This document shows, piece after piece, positions 46,120 to 57,149 of a DNA stretch of 64,000 bases. Where the stretch lies: positions 4,767,813-4,831,812 of the forward strand of contig NW_006499973.1 of NCBI RefSeq assembly GCF_000471905.2, in the 5' to 3' direction. The notes beneath the pieces were generated by a model. It worked only from the letters and a program-made list of their open reading frames with translations, did no database searches and was not told where the DNA came from. The DNA is from Amborella trichopoda (taxonomy: Eukaryota > Streptophyta > Magnoliopsida > Amborellales > Amborellaceae). Within the stretch, counting starts at the first letter, position 1. The number at the start of each line of letters is the position of its first letter. The position numbers and the translations under genes are program-made.

Positions 46120-46248
46120 AGGGGTGGTTGCTTTTCACTCTCACCCAGGGTCTTCATCCCAAGTAAGAGCAAACACCGTTTGTGCCTTCTACTCAAGCCT
46201 CCTTTTTGATGTTCGCCTCTTTCTGAAGCAGCACTTTTGAGCAGGGAC

Positions 46249-46978
46249 CATGGCTAGTAGTAGTCCACCTTTTCCTCTAGATAATGCTGGTTTGGGCCCA
46301 TGGTTGGTCCACCGTTTCCTTTTGACCTTATCCCTCCTTTTTTTTTGGCAGCAGGGAAGCGCATCAGGTTTGCTGTGATGAGGCCTCAACTATGTCGCCC
46401 ATGGCATCTGGCGCCGAGAGTTTGCATGGGACTAGTGAGCCCCCATCAAAATCTCCTTCTACTCCCTCCGAGTCTTTGGCCCTTGTTGTCGAGAGACTAG
46501 CCCTTTACGTGCCCCCACTTGCTTCAGTGAGTTCCCCGACTTTAGAGCGTGAATTGTACGGCACATGCTCTAGACTGGCCTTGAGGGGCTCAAGGAATGC
46601 CCCCTTCCTGACCTTCAAGAGGGGATCGAGGGCGTCAGGGCCTGTACAACCGGCCTACAGGCCGTGGGCTTGGATGCAAAGACCTTTGGCTGGGTACATG
46701 AGCTATTGCATAACCTTACATATTGGGAAGTTGAAGCTCACTTAGTGGAGACTTTGGCGTGAACAACTTTCTCAGCATGTCTGACCTCCTTGAAGATTAA
46801 GCTGGCGACTCAACAAACTCTCGTGAGAGGTCATGAGGAGAAAAGAGAGAAAATTCCCTCCCACCATGCCTGACTCTTGAGGGAGGAGGCAGAGATGAAG
46901 GAAAAGATCTAGAGCGCTGTAGACGAGATCGCTCTGCCGCAGACCCCCGTGGTTGACTACGGCGTTATCAGGAGATGA
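46249..46978 (+). pseudogene. Decayed ORF with Ser/Pro-rich N-terminus and coiled-coil segment
   Basis: From ATG 46249 the frame reads MASSSPPFPLDNAGLGPWL and stops at about 46377. The next frame (46392 on) gives a Ser/Pro-rich segment (SEPPSKSPSTPSESLALVVE). From 46610 another frame reads DLQEGIEGVRACTTGLQAVG, FGWVHELLHNLTYWEVEAHL, then a charged helical stretch (KLATQQTLVRGHEEKREKI) with three stops, to 46978. A disordered part followed by a coiled coil resembles the C-terminal half of the antisense ORF in element C, but I see no mobile domain and no clear sequence match. Confidence 0.35.
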
Positions 46979-48354
46979 TGGCTACAAACTCCCGTCGCTT
47001 GGAACAGGTAGGTTTAGACAAATCGCAATCACCATTTTGTCTAAGTCAGTCGTCGCGGAGATCACTCGTGGTGAAGAGGAGGTGAAGGCCGCACTAGGGA
47101 GGCGCTCGACTACTGTTGACATCTCCTGCCACCCCCCCTGCTTTTTCCTCTTTCCCTATCTCTTTTTTTCTGTGGGCTTCAACGGCCCACCAATATTTTT
47201 GAACCTCCTTTGAACATGAATAAGACAATCAAATTTCTTATTCTTTGCATTTGATGTGTCTGAGGTTTCTTCTTTTCATCCCTTTTTATTTTGAACTTCG
47301 TGCCCCGTTCTTTGAGGAAGAGGAAGTAATGGAGAGAATTCAAACGCCTATCAGGAAGGGTTTGGATCCTTTCCCAAGGGTTCTGCCGACTCCTGGCTGC
47401 GTGCAGTTGCATTATGAGGTAATGGGTAAAAGACTAAAAAGGGGCATGACGCACACTATTCCTATGTGGCCACCTTGCACTAAAACACCCTTAAAGGTGG
47501 TTGTTTTCACAGTCACGGGCAATCATGTTCGAGGCTAATAACTCACACGTTCTAAGTTTGATCGCTCCCAAATTTGGTAAGCTTGTTCGTCTCATCAAGA
47601 TATGTGGTACGTCTCGTGATGATGCTTGAAGAAAGAGAAAAACTAAATGAGGTCCGAGTTTATGTGTTCGTCTGGCTTGTTCGACCAGCCAGATCATAAC
47701 GATCGCACACACGAAACCAATTGCATTATGTGTATGAGGTCCGAGTCTATGCCATGTTTGAACCTTGTGTATGATGAACGGTTGGATTTCACACACAAAG
47801 GCGTCAAACTGCTGTAAATTTCACAAAGGCGTCAAACTGCTGTAAATTTCGGCCACCAAATTTTAAGATTCCAGCCAAAAACTCAAGAAGAGAAAATCTT
47901 CATCCAAATACGAAATCGAGTTGCGTTTGTTGCAACGTGATCGTGATGGCATGATTAGTGCACTACAATGAATAAATTACAGAAAAACATCAAGGAATGA
48001 GCTCACAATCGATCCGAAGTTTTCAAGATCCATCCAATATACAAGTCTTGTAATTGTGGCTTAAAAACACGATCCATGTCTCAAGCTGGTATCAAAATGA
48101 TCGGCATGCCGAGCCCTACAAGAAAACAATAGCATTTAAATTAAACGGGCATCAGAACAACCCCGGGTCAGCCATGGAAGTTCACACAAGATCTCGAGCA
48201 ATAGCAGGGATTGATATGGAATTCCACTCATTGTTAGGCAATGGCAAAATAATCCTTTTGAACTCATTTTCATAATTTCTTTAAATTTTATTAAATAGTA
48301 ACTATCGTCAATTTTAGGTTATTTTTAGGAGTCCACCCATGTTTGAGCCCAATT

Positions 48355-48364
48355 CTATATAAAC
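48355..48364 (+). promoter_or_regulatory. TATA box of LTR D
   Basis: CTATATAAAC followed by AGGCACTGCCTCATTGTAA, the same as in LTR B. Confidence 0.8.
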
Positions 48365-48614
48365 AGGCACTGCCTCATTGTAAGAAAAAACTCTTGGTTC
48401 ATTCTTTGATCATTTAATAGAAATTTCCGTTCATGCTTGAGCCTGTGAGTATGTCTAGGAGAGAGAGAGGAGAGAGAAGAAAAGCATCGGTACTCTTCGA
48501 GTATGTAACTTTCTCTCTCCTCCCCTCTTTCTCTCTCGTTCTCTCTTTTTCTTTCCTCCCTTCTTTCTCTCTTTCTCTCTCTTCTTCTGATCTCTCTCTT
48601 CTTCACATCTTTAT

Positions 48615-49440
48615 CTCTCTTCCATCACAACTGGTGCAATCTTAATGCCGATTGGTTTTTCTCTCTCCTCCCTTCTTCATCTCTCCTTCCCTTTTTTTCT
48701 CTCCACACTTCTTTCTCTCTCCACTCTTCTTTCTCTCCTCCTCTTTCTCTCTCTTCCTCGCTTTCTCTCTCCTCTGTCTTTCTCTCTCTTCTTCTCATCT
48801 CTATTTCTTTTTCTCTCTTATTCTCATCTTTATCTCTCTCTTCCATCACAACTGACGCAAGCTTAGCGTCGGTTGATTTTTTTGCTCTCATCTTCTTCTT
48901 TCATTTTTAACACTGAGTGGGGTTTTCTCTCTCCTCTTCTTTCATTTCGAGTGTTGGATGGGGTTTTCTCTCTCCTCTTCTTTCATTCCGAGTGTTGGAT
49001 GGGGTTTTCTCTCTCCTCTTCTTTCATTCCGAGTGTTGGATGGGGTTCTCTCTACTTTTCCTTCGTCCTAACATCAGGTGAATTTCTCTCTCTTCTCTTC
49101 TAATGCAATCGACAAACCCTAACATCGGTAGAATTTCTCTCTCCTCTCTTGTCACAGTTGATGAAGCTTAGCACCAGTTGGATTTCTCTTCCCTCTCTTG
49201 TCACAATCGATGAAGGCTAGTGCCAGTTGGATTTCTCCTCTTCTGTTGCAGTCGGCAAAGCCTAGCGTCGGCTCGATCTCTCCCTCTTGCTTCTATCCCA
49301 TCCTAACCGGCACAAGCCTAGCACCGGTTGGTTCTCTTCCTCTCTCTCTCATGTTTTGACACAGTCGACGAGGCCTAGCATCGACTGCTTTCTCTCTTCT
49401 CTTCTGAAACAGTCGGTAATGTCTAGCACCGACTGCATCT
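48615..49440 (+). repeat. Hairpin tandem array in LTR D
   Basis: Perfect or near-perfect stems are CAACTGACGC (48849-48858) with GCGTCGGTTG (48866-48875; nine pairs plus one G-U), AACCGG (49305-49310) with CCGGTT (49324-49329), CAGTCGA (49362-49368) with TCGACTG (49381-49387), and CAGTCGGT (49410-49417) with ACCGACTG (49428-49435). Loops resemble GAAGCCTAGC. The middle part (48890-49060) is a different ~50-bp repeat with GAGTGTTGGATGGGGTT. Confidence 0.8.
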
Positions 49441-50202
49441 GCCTTCCCTCTCTCTTTTATCCTCTCGTATCTTCGCCCTCCTTCTGTTTGTTCCTGTCTT
49501 CTCTTACTACATTCTTTTCCCCATAGCTATCACTCTGCCATCGTTTTGTTCGATTAGGAGGTATTGAGTTAGCCTCTCATGGCAGTCTTATCATCTAGCT
49601 GTAACGTTGTTGTGCCAATATGACTTGGCCCGCTTTATTGCCACTACAGACTAACCATCGTACTTAGCTAGCCGGTATTATTAATGACGTCTACTAGTGA
49701 TCCTGTGAGCGGGACTTAGTATCGAGCCCATTTTGCTACAACGTCAAGCCAATTACCGGCCAGCCTGATCCTCTCGCTCAGTCGAACTCTTCTCTCCCCC
49801 GACTTTCTTCTCATCTTCTTTTTTAATGCACCTGCTTGTGTATGTTCATCAAATAGGAAAAGAGTGAAGTTTGACCCACCTGTCTTACAATCTTCGCCAT
49901 ATATGTGTGTGATCACAGAAAATAAGAAGAATACGAGCCAAGGGACGTGATTCTGAACTAGTTTAATTTCTGGGGGGCTTTCTTCGTGATCTAAGAGAGC
50001 GCCCACACGAGCTAGCCCGAGTAAGTCTCTACCCCACCTTTAAAATTCCTCTCTCACATGTTAGTAACGCCTGCCCCCGTTCTTGAACGAGGTTCCCGAG
50101 AGAGCGATCTCAAAAACACCCTGGGACTTCCCTCGAAACCTGAGACGCGTGCCGCCCAATCATCCAAGATCCAGAGGGTGAGATCGAGGTACCCAACCAG
50201 CT

Positions 50203-50220
50203 TGGCGGCTCCACTGGGGA
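50203..50220 (+). other. Primer binding site, tRNA-Arg (element D)
   Basis: TGGCGGCTCCACTGGGGA, 17 of 18 matches to the family PBS, three bases after the LTR end. Confidence 0.85.
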
Positions 50221-50279
50221 CTTACTACCCCTTAGTGGGATTGCTCTTGTTTGGCGAGTTTCTTCTTTTATTTTCTGCT

Positions 50280-51900
50280 TTCATTATCTCTTCACATTCA
50301 CTTATGGCTGTTGGGTTCTGTAACCCATTTATCCGTATCGGGGATTTTCTTATCGCTGCATTTGAGAGTGTCCCTAGGGAATAAGTTCCTTCGACTTTGT
50401 TCCCGACCATCCTCTTGAGCAAAGACCCCTTGTCTAGCTCGCAAGTCTTAACCTTGACCGATGTAAGGAGGAACTAGAACATCCCTCACTCCCCATCCCT
50501 TCGCTTTGATGGAAACTCCACCAAGGTGCCTTGCATGGGCAGCACTTACGTTGCCCAACTCAGCATGCACCCAGCCACCGGCAAGTCACTTGCTGGTCGT
50601 GTTCCAAAGGTATGCCGGAAGGCTGGCCAGTTCCTTTCTACAAAAGGAAAGCAAGTTTCCATTGCTTTTATGGGTTGACATAAGGCTACCCCTCACATTT
50701 CAACACAATTGGTCTCTATCCCTAGAGGCTCAACTCTTCGAGACAAAAACGCCGTGGTCTCCACCCCTCACACACCTCACAAGGCTCGTGAGTCACCCAC
50801 GCGAGCCACACCACGAGGCAACCCTTCTGTTACCTCGAGTCTGTGTCCAAGGTCAAACCTTCCAAGGCTAAGTCCTGCACACGCTACTCATATGCATCTC
50901 ACTGCTCAGGGCAACACCGTTATTACGTCAACTGGAGTACACAGGAGACGACCTCTTCATCCTCCTAACATGCACACACAAGCGCACCCTGTAAGGGGCA
51001 GGCCTACACCTGTTCTCTTGATGACACCTACTCATAGTTCTCGGCCTCTTAAGGCCAAATCACCTCCACGAGCCTGGGTGGACCCCCAGGTCGCCCGAGA
51101 TCCTTCTTCAAAGGGCGCACAAGCGTTGACATATCAGGCATCCCCTTGCCCTTGACTCAGGCCTTTTCATCAGTCAACCCTGCTCCTGCCTGCTCCTTCT
51201 TCATCAAGCAAGCACCTTCAACCTTAGTACTTGAATGTTTTCCCCAAGAGTACCATCCTGAACCAACCCTGCCACTTTGGTCATGTCTTTACAGCTACCA
51301 AAAGAGCTTGCGGCATGGACCTCATGGAAGATCTAGTCCTTTAGCCTCCTCGACCCATGATGACTCCAGTTCTTGGTCCTCATCCATTGCTGCACATGAT
51401 GGAGACAGCTCTCTCTTGTGCAAGAAGAATTGACCCGTCGTGACCTAGATCATAGTTTTGGCGCGAGGCCCACCAAAACCTCAAGGCTAAATGCGATAGA
51501 GGCCTATGAATTTTTACTAGGGAGGTGCTTAAGCCAGTCCAAACAGCCAATTTTGACAACCCTCTTGACCTGAATCCCTTCTACCCCTTTCAGACGATGG
51601 AGCCTAAAGAAGAACTCCAAGAGCCCTGTGCTGTGGTTACCGTTGCAGAAGAAGACCCAGCCACTCAATAACCATGGTCCCAAGACCGTCGTGAACTGGC
51701 TCAGCAGTCACGGTCCCAAGATTGTCAAGAACCGGTCCAAATGCGAGTTGCGTACAACAATGAAGTTCAATCAGGGCATGCTAACCCTTATCGACTGACC
51801 TACCACTTATGACCAGTCAAGCTTGCAAGTCTTTAGTTGCCACTAATGTTGACCTCCCTAGAGAAACAGTCAGCGTAAGCCCGATGATGCACAAGAAGAT
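50280..51900 (+). pseudogene. Leader ORF (ORF1-like) of Tat element D
   Basis: Blocks IRIGDFLIAAFESVPRE (about 50329-50380), RRRPLHPPNMHTQAHPVRG and ARDPSSKGAQALTYQ correspond in order to the leader ORFs of A, B and C2. Open segments are 50506-50871, 50709-51155 and 51146-51433, in different frames. The product is basic and Pro/Ser/His-rich with no recognised domain. The part 51440-51900 is non-coding leader leading to the gag start. Confidence 0.45.
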
Positions 51901-51906
51901 CGCATG

Positions 51907-54480
51907 AACAATTTTGAGGAAATGGTGCACACGATGATGGAAAAGATTCATCGTATTGACGTTGCACGCCAGTCGGCTAACCATGATGTCAATTTCCATC
52001 ACTCTGACGGTGTACCTCCACTACAGCCTCCTTTGTCTACCTCACAAGACAATTCACTCCCTCATCCGGTCTCTCAGTTAGCTATTGATGCTATGGTCAC
52101 CCATAGCCTAAAGAACAGACAAATTCCGGGCATACAGGGTGCGTTGCCTTATCAAAGACCATACCCGTCCTATATTGATTAGGTCCTATTCCCCTCAGAC
52201 TATAAGAAAAGGAAGTTTCCTCTATTTAGTGCAACCACGTCCCCGAACCAGCACATTGCCCACTTCCAGGCCACATGTCGAGAAAGAGCAGCTGACGGGA
52301 GGCTTCTTCTCTGATAGTTCGTCGAGACCCTCGATGGCCCAACATTCCAATGGTATGCCCGATTTCCTCAAAACTAGGTGCAAACATGGGAGGAGATGGA
52401 GAAACTATTCTATCAATGCTTCTATGAGATTGGAAGAGAGGTTCAAACCATTGAACGTCTCACCCTGACTCAAGACCCTGATGAGCTCGTGGATCAGTTC
52501 ATATCAAGATGGAGGAACTTGGCTTCCCGCCATCCTAGTCCTGTGACCAAGAAGGAAGCAGTCCAAACTTGCATGCAAAACGTGCGGCCCGATATTGCTC
52601 TACATGTTCAGGCCTTTAATCCAACCTCCATGTCAGAGTTAATCTCTAAATCAGTTTGCATAGAAAGTTTATCACACCACCATGGTGGGACACGACAACC
52701 ATCTACAAGTTCAGCAAACAATCGAGGCAATGGTAGCTTTCAGAATAACACACGGGGCAGGCAACACAAAGGGGTAATTAGTGCAGCCATCATGGTCACT
52801 GATTCGAAGAAGGCTCCCTCCCTAACCTTGGATCTCTCTAAAAGGGTAAGCATAGCAAAGGTAACATCCCAAGATGGCAAGCAACAATAGTCGTACAATT
52901 GGGTACCTCCACTAGCCAACCTTGATCGGGGTGATTATTTTGCTAGGCATAGGAACAAGGTTTATCCTTTCGAGAAGGAATGGATCCCTGCGCTGTTTCG
53001 ATTATTATTGGAACATAATATGATCCATCTTCCAAAAATCATGTTCCCTGAGCAATATGGCCTTGACACTCAGGTGAATTATTATGCTTACCATCAGAGG
53101 ATCAATCATCCCACTGATGACTGCTACACGCTGAAGGACATTATTGAGGCCCTGATTCAGAAGGGTCAGATAAACCATGAAAACCTAAAGGAGGTCTTCG
53201 GGGCAAGTAAGGCCTCCCATGTCGTAACCATCCAAGAGACGGAAGAAATGCCTGGTATCCTTTATGCCTTCTTCATTATAATGCTTCAGGAAGGCATAAT
53301 CACACTGAAGCAAGCAAAGCAACATCTTCGCCTTGTTATGGGGACTGAAGATCTTTGGTGCCCATACCATCAAATAAGAGGTCATCACTTGTTAGAATGC
53401 ACAAATTTCCTTGATATATTTGCAAAGAAGATGCAGGAGTGTCAAGAATTTTACAACCTCCCTGTAAGTGATCCCCAAATCACTTCCTGATCGTGGCATG
53501 AAGATCTCACTGGGCTGAACCTTCCAATCAATGATTAAGACTCTGCGGAACCCTAGACTTCCGAGCCATAGATAATCTACCATTGCCAAAGCAGACTCAA
53601 GTTATTAAGGCAAGAAGCGGTTTGCCAAGCTAGAGAAATTTGCCACCCCAACGAGACGAATCAAACACCAATTCAGAAAACCAGAAAAAGATGGCCAGCA
53701 AGGGCTGCTCGTCGAAGAAACAAGACCGCTCAACCCACAATTGAGCAGGAGCTTCTCAGGCCCCTTTCTCCACTGCCAACTTTACTAGACTTCGTCCCTG
53801 GCATGATCGTTCTTCCTTCTTCGTCCTGTCAAGAAGACGTTCCCGTGCCGTCTCCCACTCAGCACACGTCCGATGAGGGTGATGATGTTAAAAGCACTCT
53901 TGAATGGTCTAAGCAAGGGAAAGACCTAAAAGCCCCCCATCACATGTCCGATGAGGGTGACAATGTTAAAAGCACTCCCCAACGGTTTAAGCAAGGGAAA
54001 GACCTAAAAGCCCCTATGCACACGTTCAATGAGGGTGACAATGTTAAAAGCACTCCCCAATGGTCTAAGCAAGGTAAAGACCTAAAAGACCCCCTGCACC
54101 CATCCAACTCTGACAATGACGTAAAAAGCTACCCAGAGCAGTTTGATGAGGGCAACTACCTTAAACGTTCCCCACCTTCTAACCCTACTCCTCCTTCTTC
54201 ACCTACTTCTCATTATTCCTCATCTATGTATCTCGCAGGTACAACCTTGATATGTACAAATTTAGAGGCTCTCGATAGAGAACTTGAGGGATCGAACATA
54301 AAAAACAACAAAGCGATTGAGAAAGACTCTGACACAGGTAGCAAGATTCTTAATAGTTGTTGACACCCCGGCAGCTAAAGCCAAGGCAGAGCCACCTTCT
54401 ACAAAGAAGCGCAAGAAGTCAAAGCCAAAGAAACCCCAGTGGCCATCTGAGCCTGAGTTTGAGCAGAGATTGAGAGAGTA
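51907..54480 (+). pseudogene. gag of Tat element D
   Basis: Gag starts MNNFEEMVHTMMEKIHRIDV at 51904-51906, the same start as in B. The core lies in the open frame 52378-52890 (170 aa; TWEEMEKLFYQCFYEIGREV, DELVDQFISRWRNLASRHP). The frame 53008-53490 (160 aa) has the signature YHQRINHPTDDCYTLKDIIE and a second possible zinc site WCPYHQIRGHHLLECTNF. The tail 53803-54363 holds a 26-residue tandem repeat and ends in a Lys-rich part. Five or more stops interrupt it. No protease follows. Confidence 0.85.
53869..54180 (+). repeat. 78-bp (26-residue) coding tandem repeat in gag D, 4 units
   Basis: Units start at 53869, 53947, 54025 and 54103, exactly 78 apart, all in frame. The protein unit resembles DEGDNVKSTPQWSKQGKDLK. 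Copy C has about one unit at the same place (24855-24930) and copy B none, so the repeat expanded in the lineage of D. Confidence 0.85.
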
Positions 54481-54789
54481 AAGGGGGCATATTATCAGGA
54501 AACTTGCAACATGATACAAGTCTGTGAAGCACCAGCCAGTGTGGACCTAACACTGCAGATGGCTGCTCAAAGGCCGTGTGATTCACATTGGCACACTTCT
54601 TTCACTACAATCATTGAATCCCAAATTCCTTGTAATCTCCAAGACGAACCGGTGCAATCCGAAATATAATCCCTGTTTATAGAAGATCCTTCCATTCCTC
54701 AAGCGGGGGAAGGTGCAAAAATTAAAATCCACTCTGGGCCTCTATCTGAGGCAGAGATGTCAAGATCATGGGTCTCTGCACTTGAGGTA

Positions 54790-55867
54790 AACAATCTTTG
54801 AAACAATTATGAAGAATTGCAAGAGGCTCTAGAGGAATGGGAAGAAGGTGGTCAGGCCACAATTGATGAAGAAGAAGAAATAAATCTTGGAGACGAAGCG
54901 GACCCCAGACCTACGTACATTTCAGCGAGTATGCGTCCAAAGGAGAAAGAGGAGTTCCATACCTTCTTGAAAGTAAACCGTGACAACTTTGCTTGGAATT
55001 ATCATGAGATGCCTGACTTAGAACCTCAAGTACTTGTTCACCATCTTGGCATTGATCTGACTGTCAAACCCATCAAATCGAATTAAAATAGGTTCAGACC
55101 TCGAGATGTAGATAGATGCCGAGATGACCAAACTTAGACAAGCAGGCTTCATCCGCGAAGTCAAATATCTGACATAGCTAGCAAATGTCGTTTCGGTCAA
55201 GAAGAAGAATGGTCCAATCAAGTTGTGTATCGAATTTTGTGATTTGAATATCGCTTGTTCAAAGGATGACTTCCCGCTGCCATTCACTGAGAAGCTCATC
55301 AACTCTACGGCTCACTGTCAAATCTTTTCTTTCATGGACGGATACTTTGGGTATAATAAGATAAGGATGGCGCTTGAAGATGAAGAGGCCTTCGCTTTCT
55401 TAACTCCAAAAGGGGTCTTCTGTTACAAAATGATGCCTTTTGGATTAAAGAATGCTGGCACCACATATCAGAGAGCAATGACGACCATTTTCAAAGACAT
55501 GGTGCACAAAGATGTGGGGTGTTATGTAGATCATTTGGTGGTAAAATCTGAAGAGACGAATGTCCACATGAGAGACCTTGGAAAGGTATTCGAGCGGTTG
55601 CGTCTCCACCAACTTAAAATGAATTCGTTAAAATGCGCTTTTAGCTTGTGCTCCAGAAAATTCTTAGGGTTCATCGTCAAATATCAAGGGCTAGAAATTG
55701 AGCAAGTTAAGATCAAGGCAATCCAAGAAATTCCATCACCGACTACACTTCGAGAACTGCGCTTCCTCCAAGGGCAACTGGCATATATTCGTAGGTTCAT
55801 CGCGAACCTTTCAGGTCGTTGTAAACCCTTTACACACCTGCTAAAGAAAGATACCCCATTCATCTAG
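54790..55867 (+). pseudogene. pol, reverse transcriptase of Tat element D (no protease upstream)
   Basis: The linker (54817-55086) has EINLGDEADPRPTYI and NFAWNYHEMPDLEPQ. RT is open at 55223-55867 (214 aa): MCIEFCDLNIACSKDD, FSFMDGYFGYNKIRMALED, MMPFGLKNAGTTYQRAM. The catalytic box at 55523-55534 is Tyr-Val-Asp-His, so the second Asp is lost. The connection domain follows: KFLGFIVKYQGLEIEQVKI, LQGQLAYIRRFIANLSG. A frameshift near 55090-55200 separates linker and palm. Between gag and this linker are only about 300 bases, without a protease loop. Confidence 0.9.
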
Positions 55868-56345
55868 GATGAAGCATGTCAGGCAGCCCTTGACGACATC
55901 AAGCATTATTTACTCAACCCTCCAGTGCGCTCTACACCAATGTTGGGAAAACCCCTCATTCGATACGTCACTGCTTTGGATGAGTCACTCAGAGCATTGT
56001 TGGCGCAAAACAATGAAGAGGGAAAAGAAACTGCATTATATTACCTCAACCGCAGGGTACAAAGGGCCGAGAAGAATTATCCCTTGATAGAAACGATGTG
56101 TCTGGCCTTGATCTTCGCAGTACAAAAACTCTGCCATTACTTGCTTGGTAATGAAATGAAACTTATATCAAAAGCTGATCCTGTAAAGTTTCTCATGACA
56201 TGCCCATGCTTGTCGAGACACCTTGCTAAGTGGGAATTATTGTTGATGGAGTTCGATATCATGTATGTCCCACAAAAGGCCACCAAGGGCCAGGCCTTGA
56301 CTGACTTTCTCATGGCACACTCCATACCGACAGAATGTCCTCTAT
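55868..56345 (+). pseudogene. pol, RNase H of Tat element D
   Basis: The frame 55925-56434 is open for 169 aa and holds the whole domain: YVTALDESLRALLAQNNEEG (first Asp), RRVQRAEKNYPLIETMCLAL (Glu), ISKADPVKFLM, WELLLMEFDIMYVPQKATKG and QALTDFLMAHS. It is the best preserved RNase H in the window. One stop at 55865 separates it from RT. Confidence 0.85.
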
Positions 56346-56780
56346 CGAGTGACCTCCCACATGAAGAAATATTTTGTACTGACCTTGCTCTTGTGTGGGA
56401 ATTATACTTTGACAAAGCCTTCCAATCAGATTGAGGAGGCGTTGGAGTAGTATTCCTAACTTTGAGAGGTGGAGTATTTCCACTTTCCTTCTCTTTCGCT
56501 CAAGCCGGTTCTCATAATGACGCAGGATATCAGGCCATCTAATCGGACTCGAGATGGCCTTCGATCTCGACTTAGAGTAGCTTAAAATCAATGGTGACTC
56601 TGAGTTAGTTATCCGACAGCTCAAAGGAATCTATGATGTAAGAAAAGACACTCTCATGCCTTATCACGATATTGCAAATGGCCCAGTTTAAAGAAGTATC
56701 CCTAAGTCACATCCCTAGGAGGCTAAATTCATAAGCTGATGCACTTGCAAAACTCGGTGCTACAATTCAGCTATCCTCAT
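56346..56780 (+). pseudogene. pol, archaeal-type RNase H of Tat element D
   Basis: The first strand reads LVWELYFDKAFQSD (catalytic Asp kept; the following residue is Lys where copy B has Gly). A stop comes right after at 56432. Later strands are readable across frameshifts (DSELVIRQLKGIYDVRKDTL near 56593, LSHIPRRLNS near 56703). Copy B has a better version. Confidence 0.75.
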
Positions 56781-57149
56781 CAGGAACTATGCTTGTTTAG
56801 GTGGCAGAATGGAGACACATCGAACTAAGGACCGAGATCGATGCTGATGACAAGAGAAATATCTTCCCTGAGTGCCCTCCTTATCCATTTGGAGTACTCC
56901 TATCAGCCAAAGAAGTAATTAAGATCGAACAAGAAATAGCATAGAGTCAAGAAGCTAAGGATCGAAATCAAGAACCAGAATTCTTTGACCCAATATGCAC
57001 AGAAATTGAGTAGGTAGAAAACTGAAGAGAGCCCATCATTAGTTTCTTAAAACATTGTAGGCTCCCAGAAGATCGAGTCGAATGTCCACCAAGTATTCCC
57101 TCCTTCAAGGTGATGCTCTCTTCAGACGGTCATTTGATGACATTCTTCT

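Larger units (their letters stand above)
47418..50199 (+). repeat. 5' LTR of Tat element D, missing its first ~330 bases
   Basis: Similarity to the other LTRs starts abruptly at about 47418 (GGGTAAAAGACTAAAAAGG), about 330 bases inside the LTR as judged from the 3' LTR start at 63169. It then follows the family order: U3, TATA at 48355, CT-rich tract (48510-48600), hairpin array, LTR end ACCCAACCA. Confidence 0.8.
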
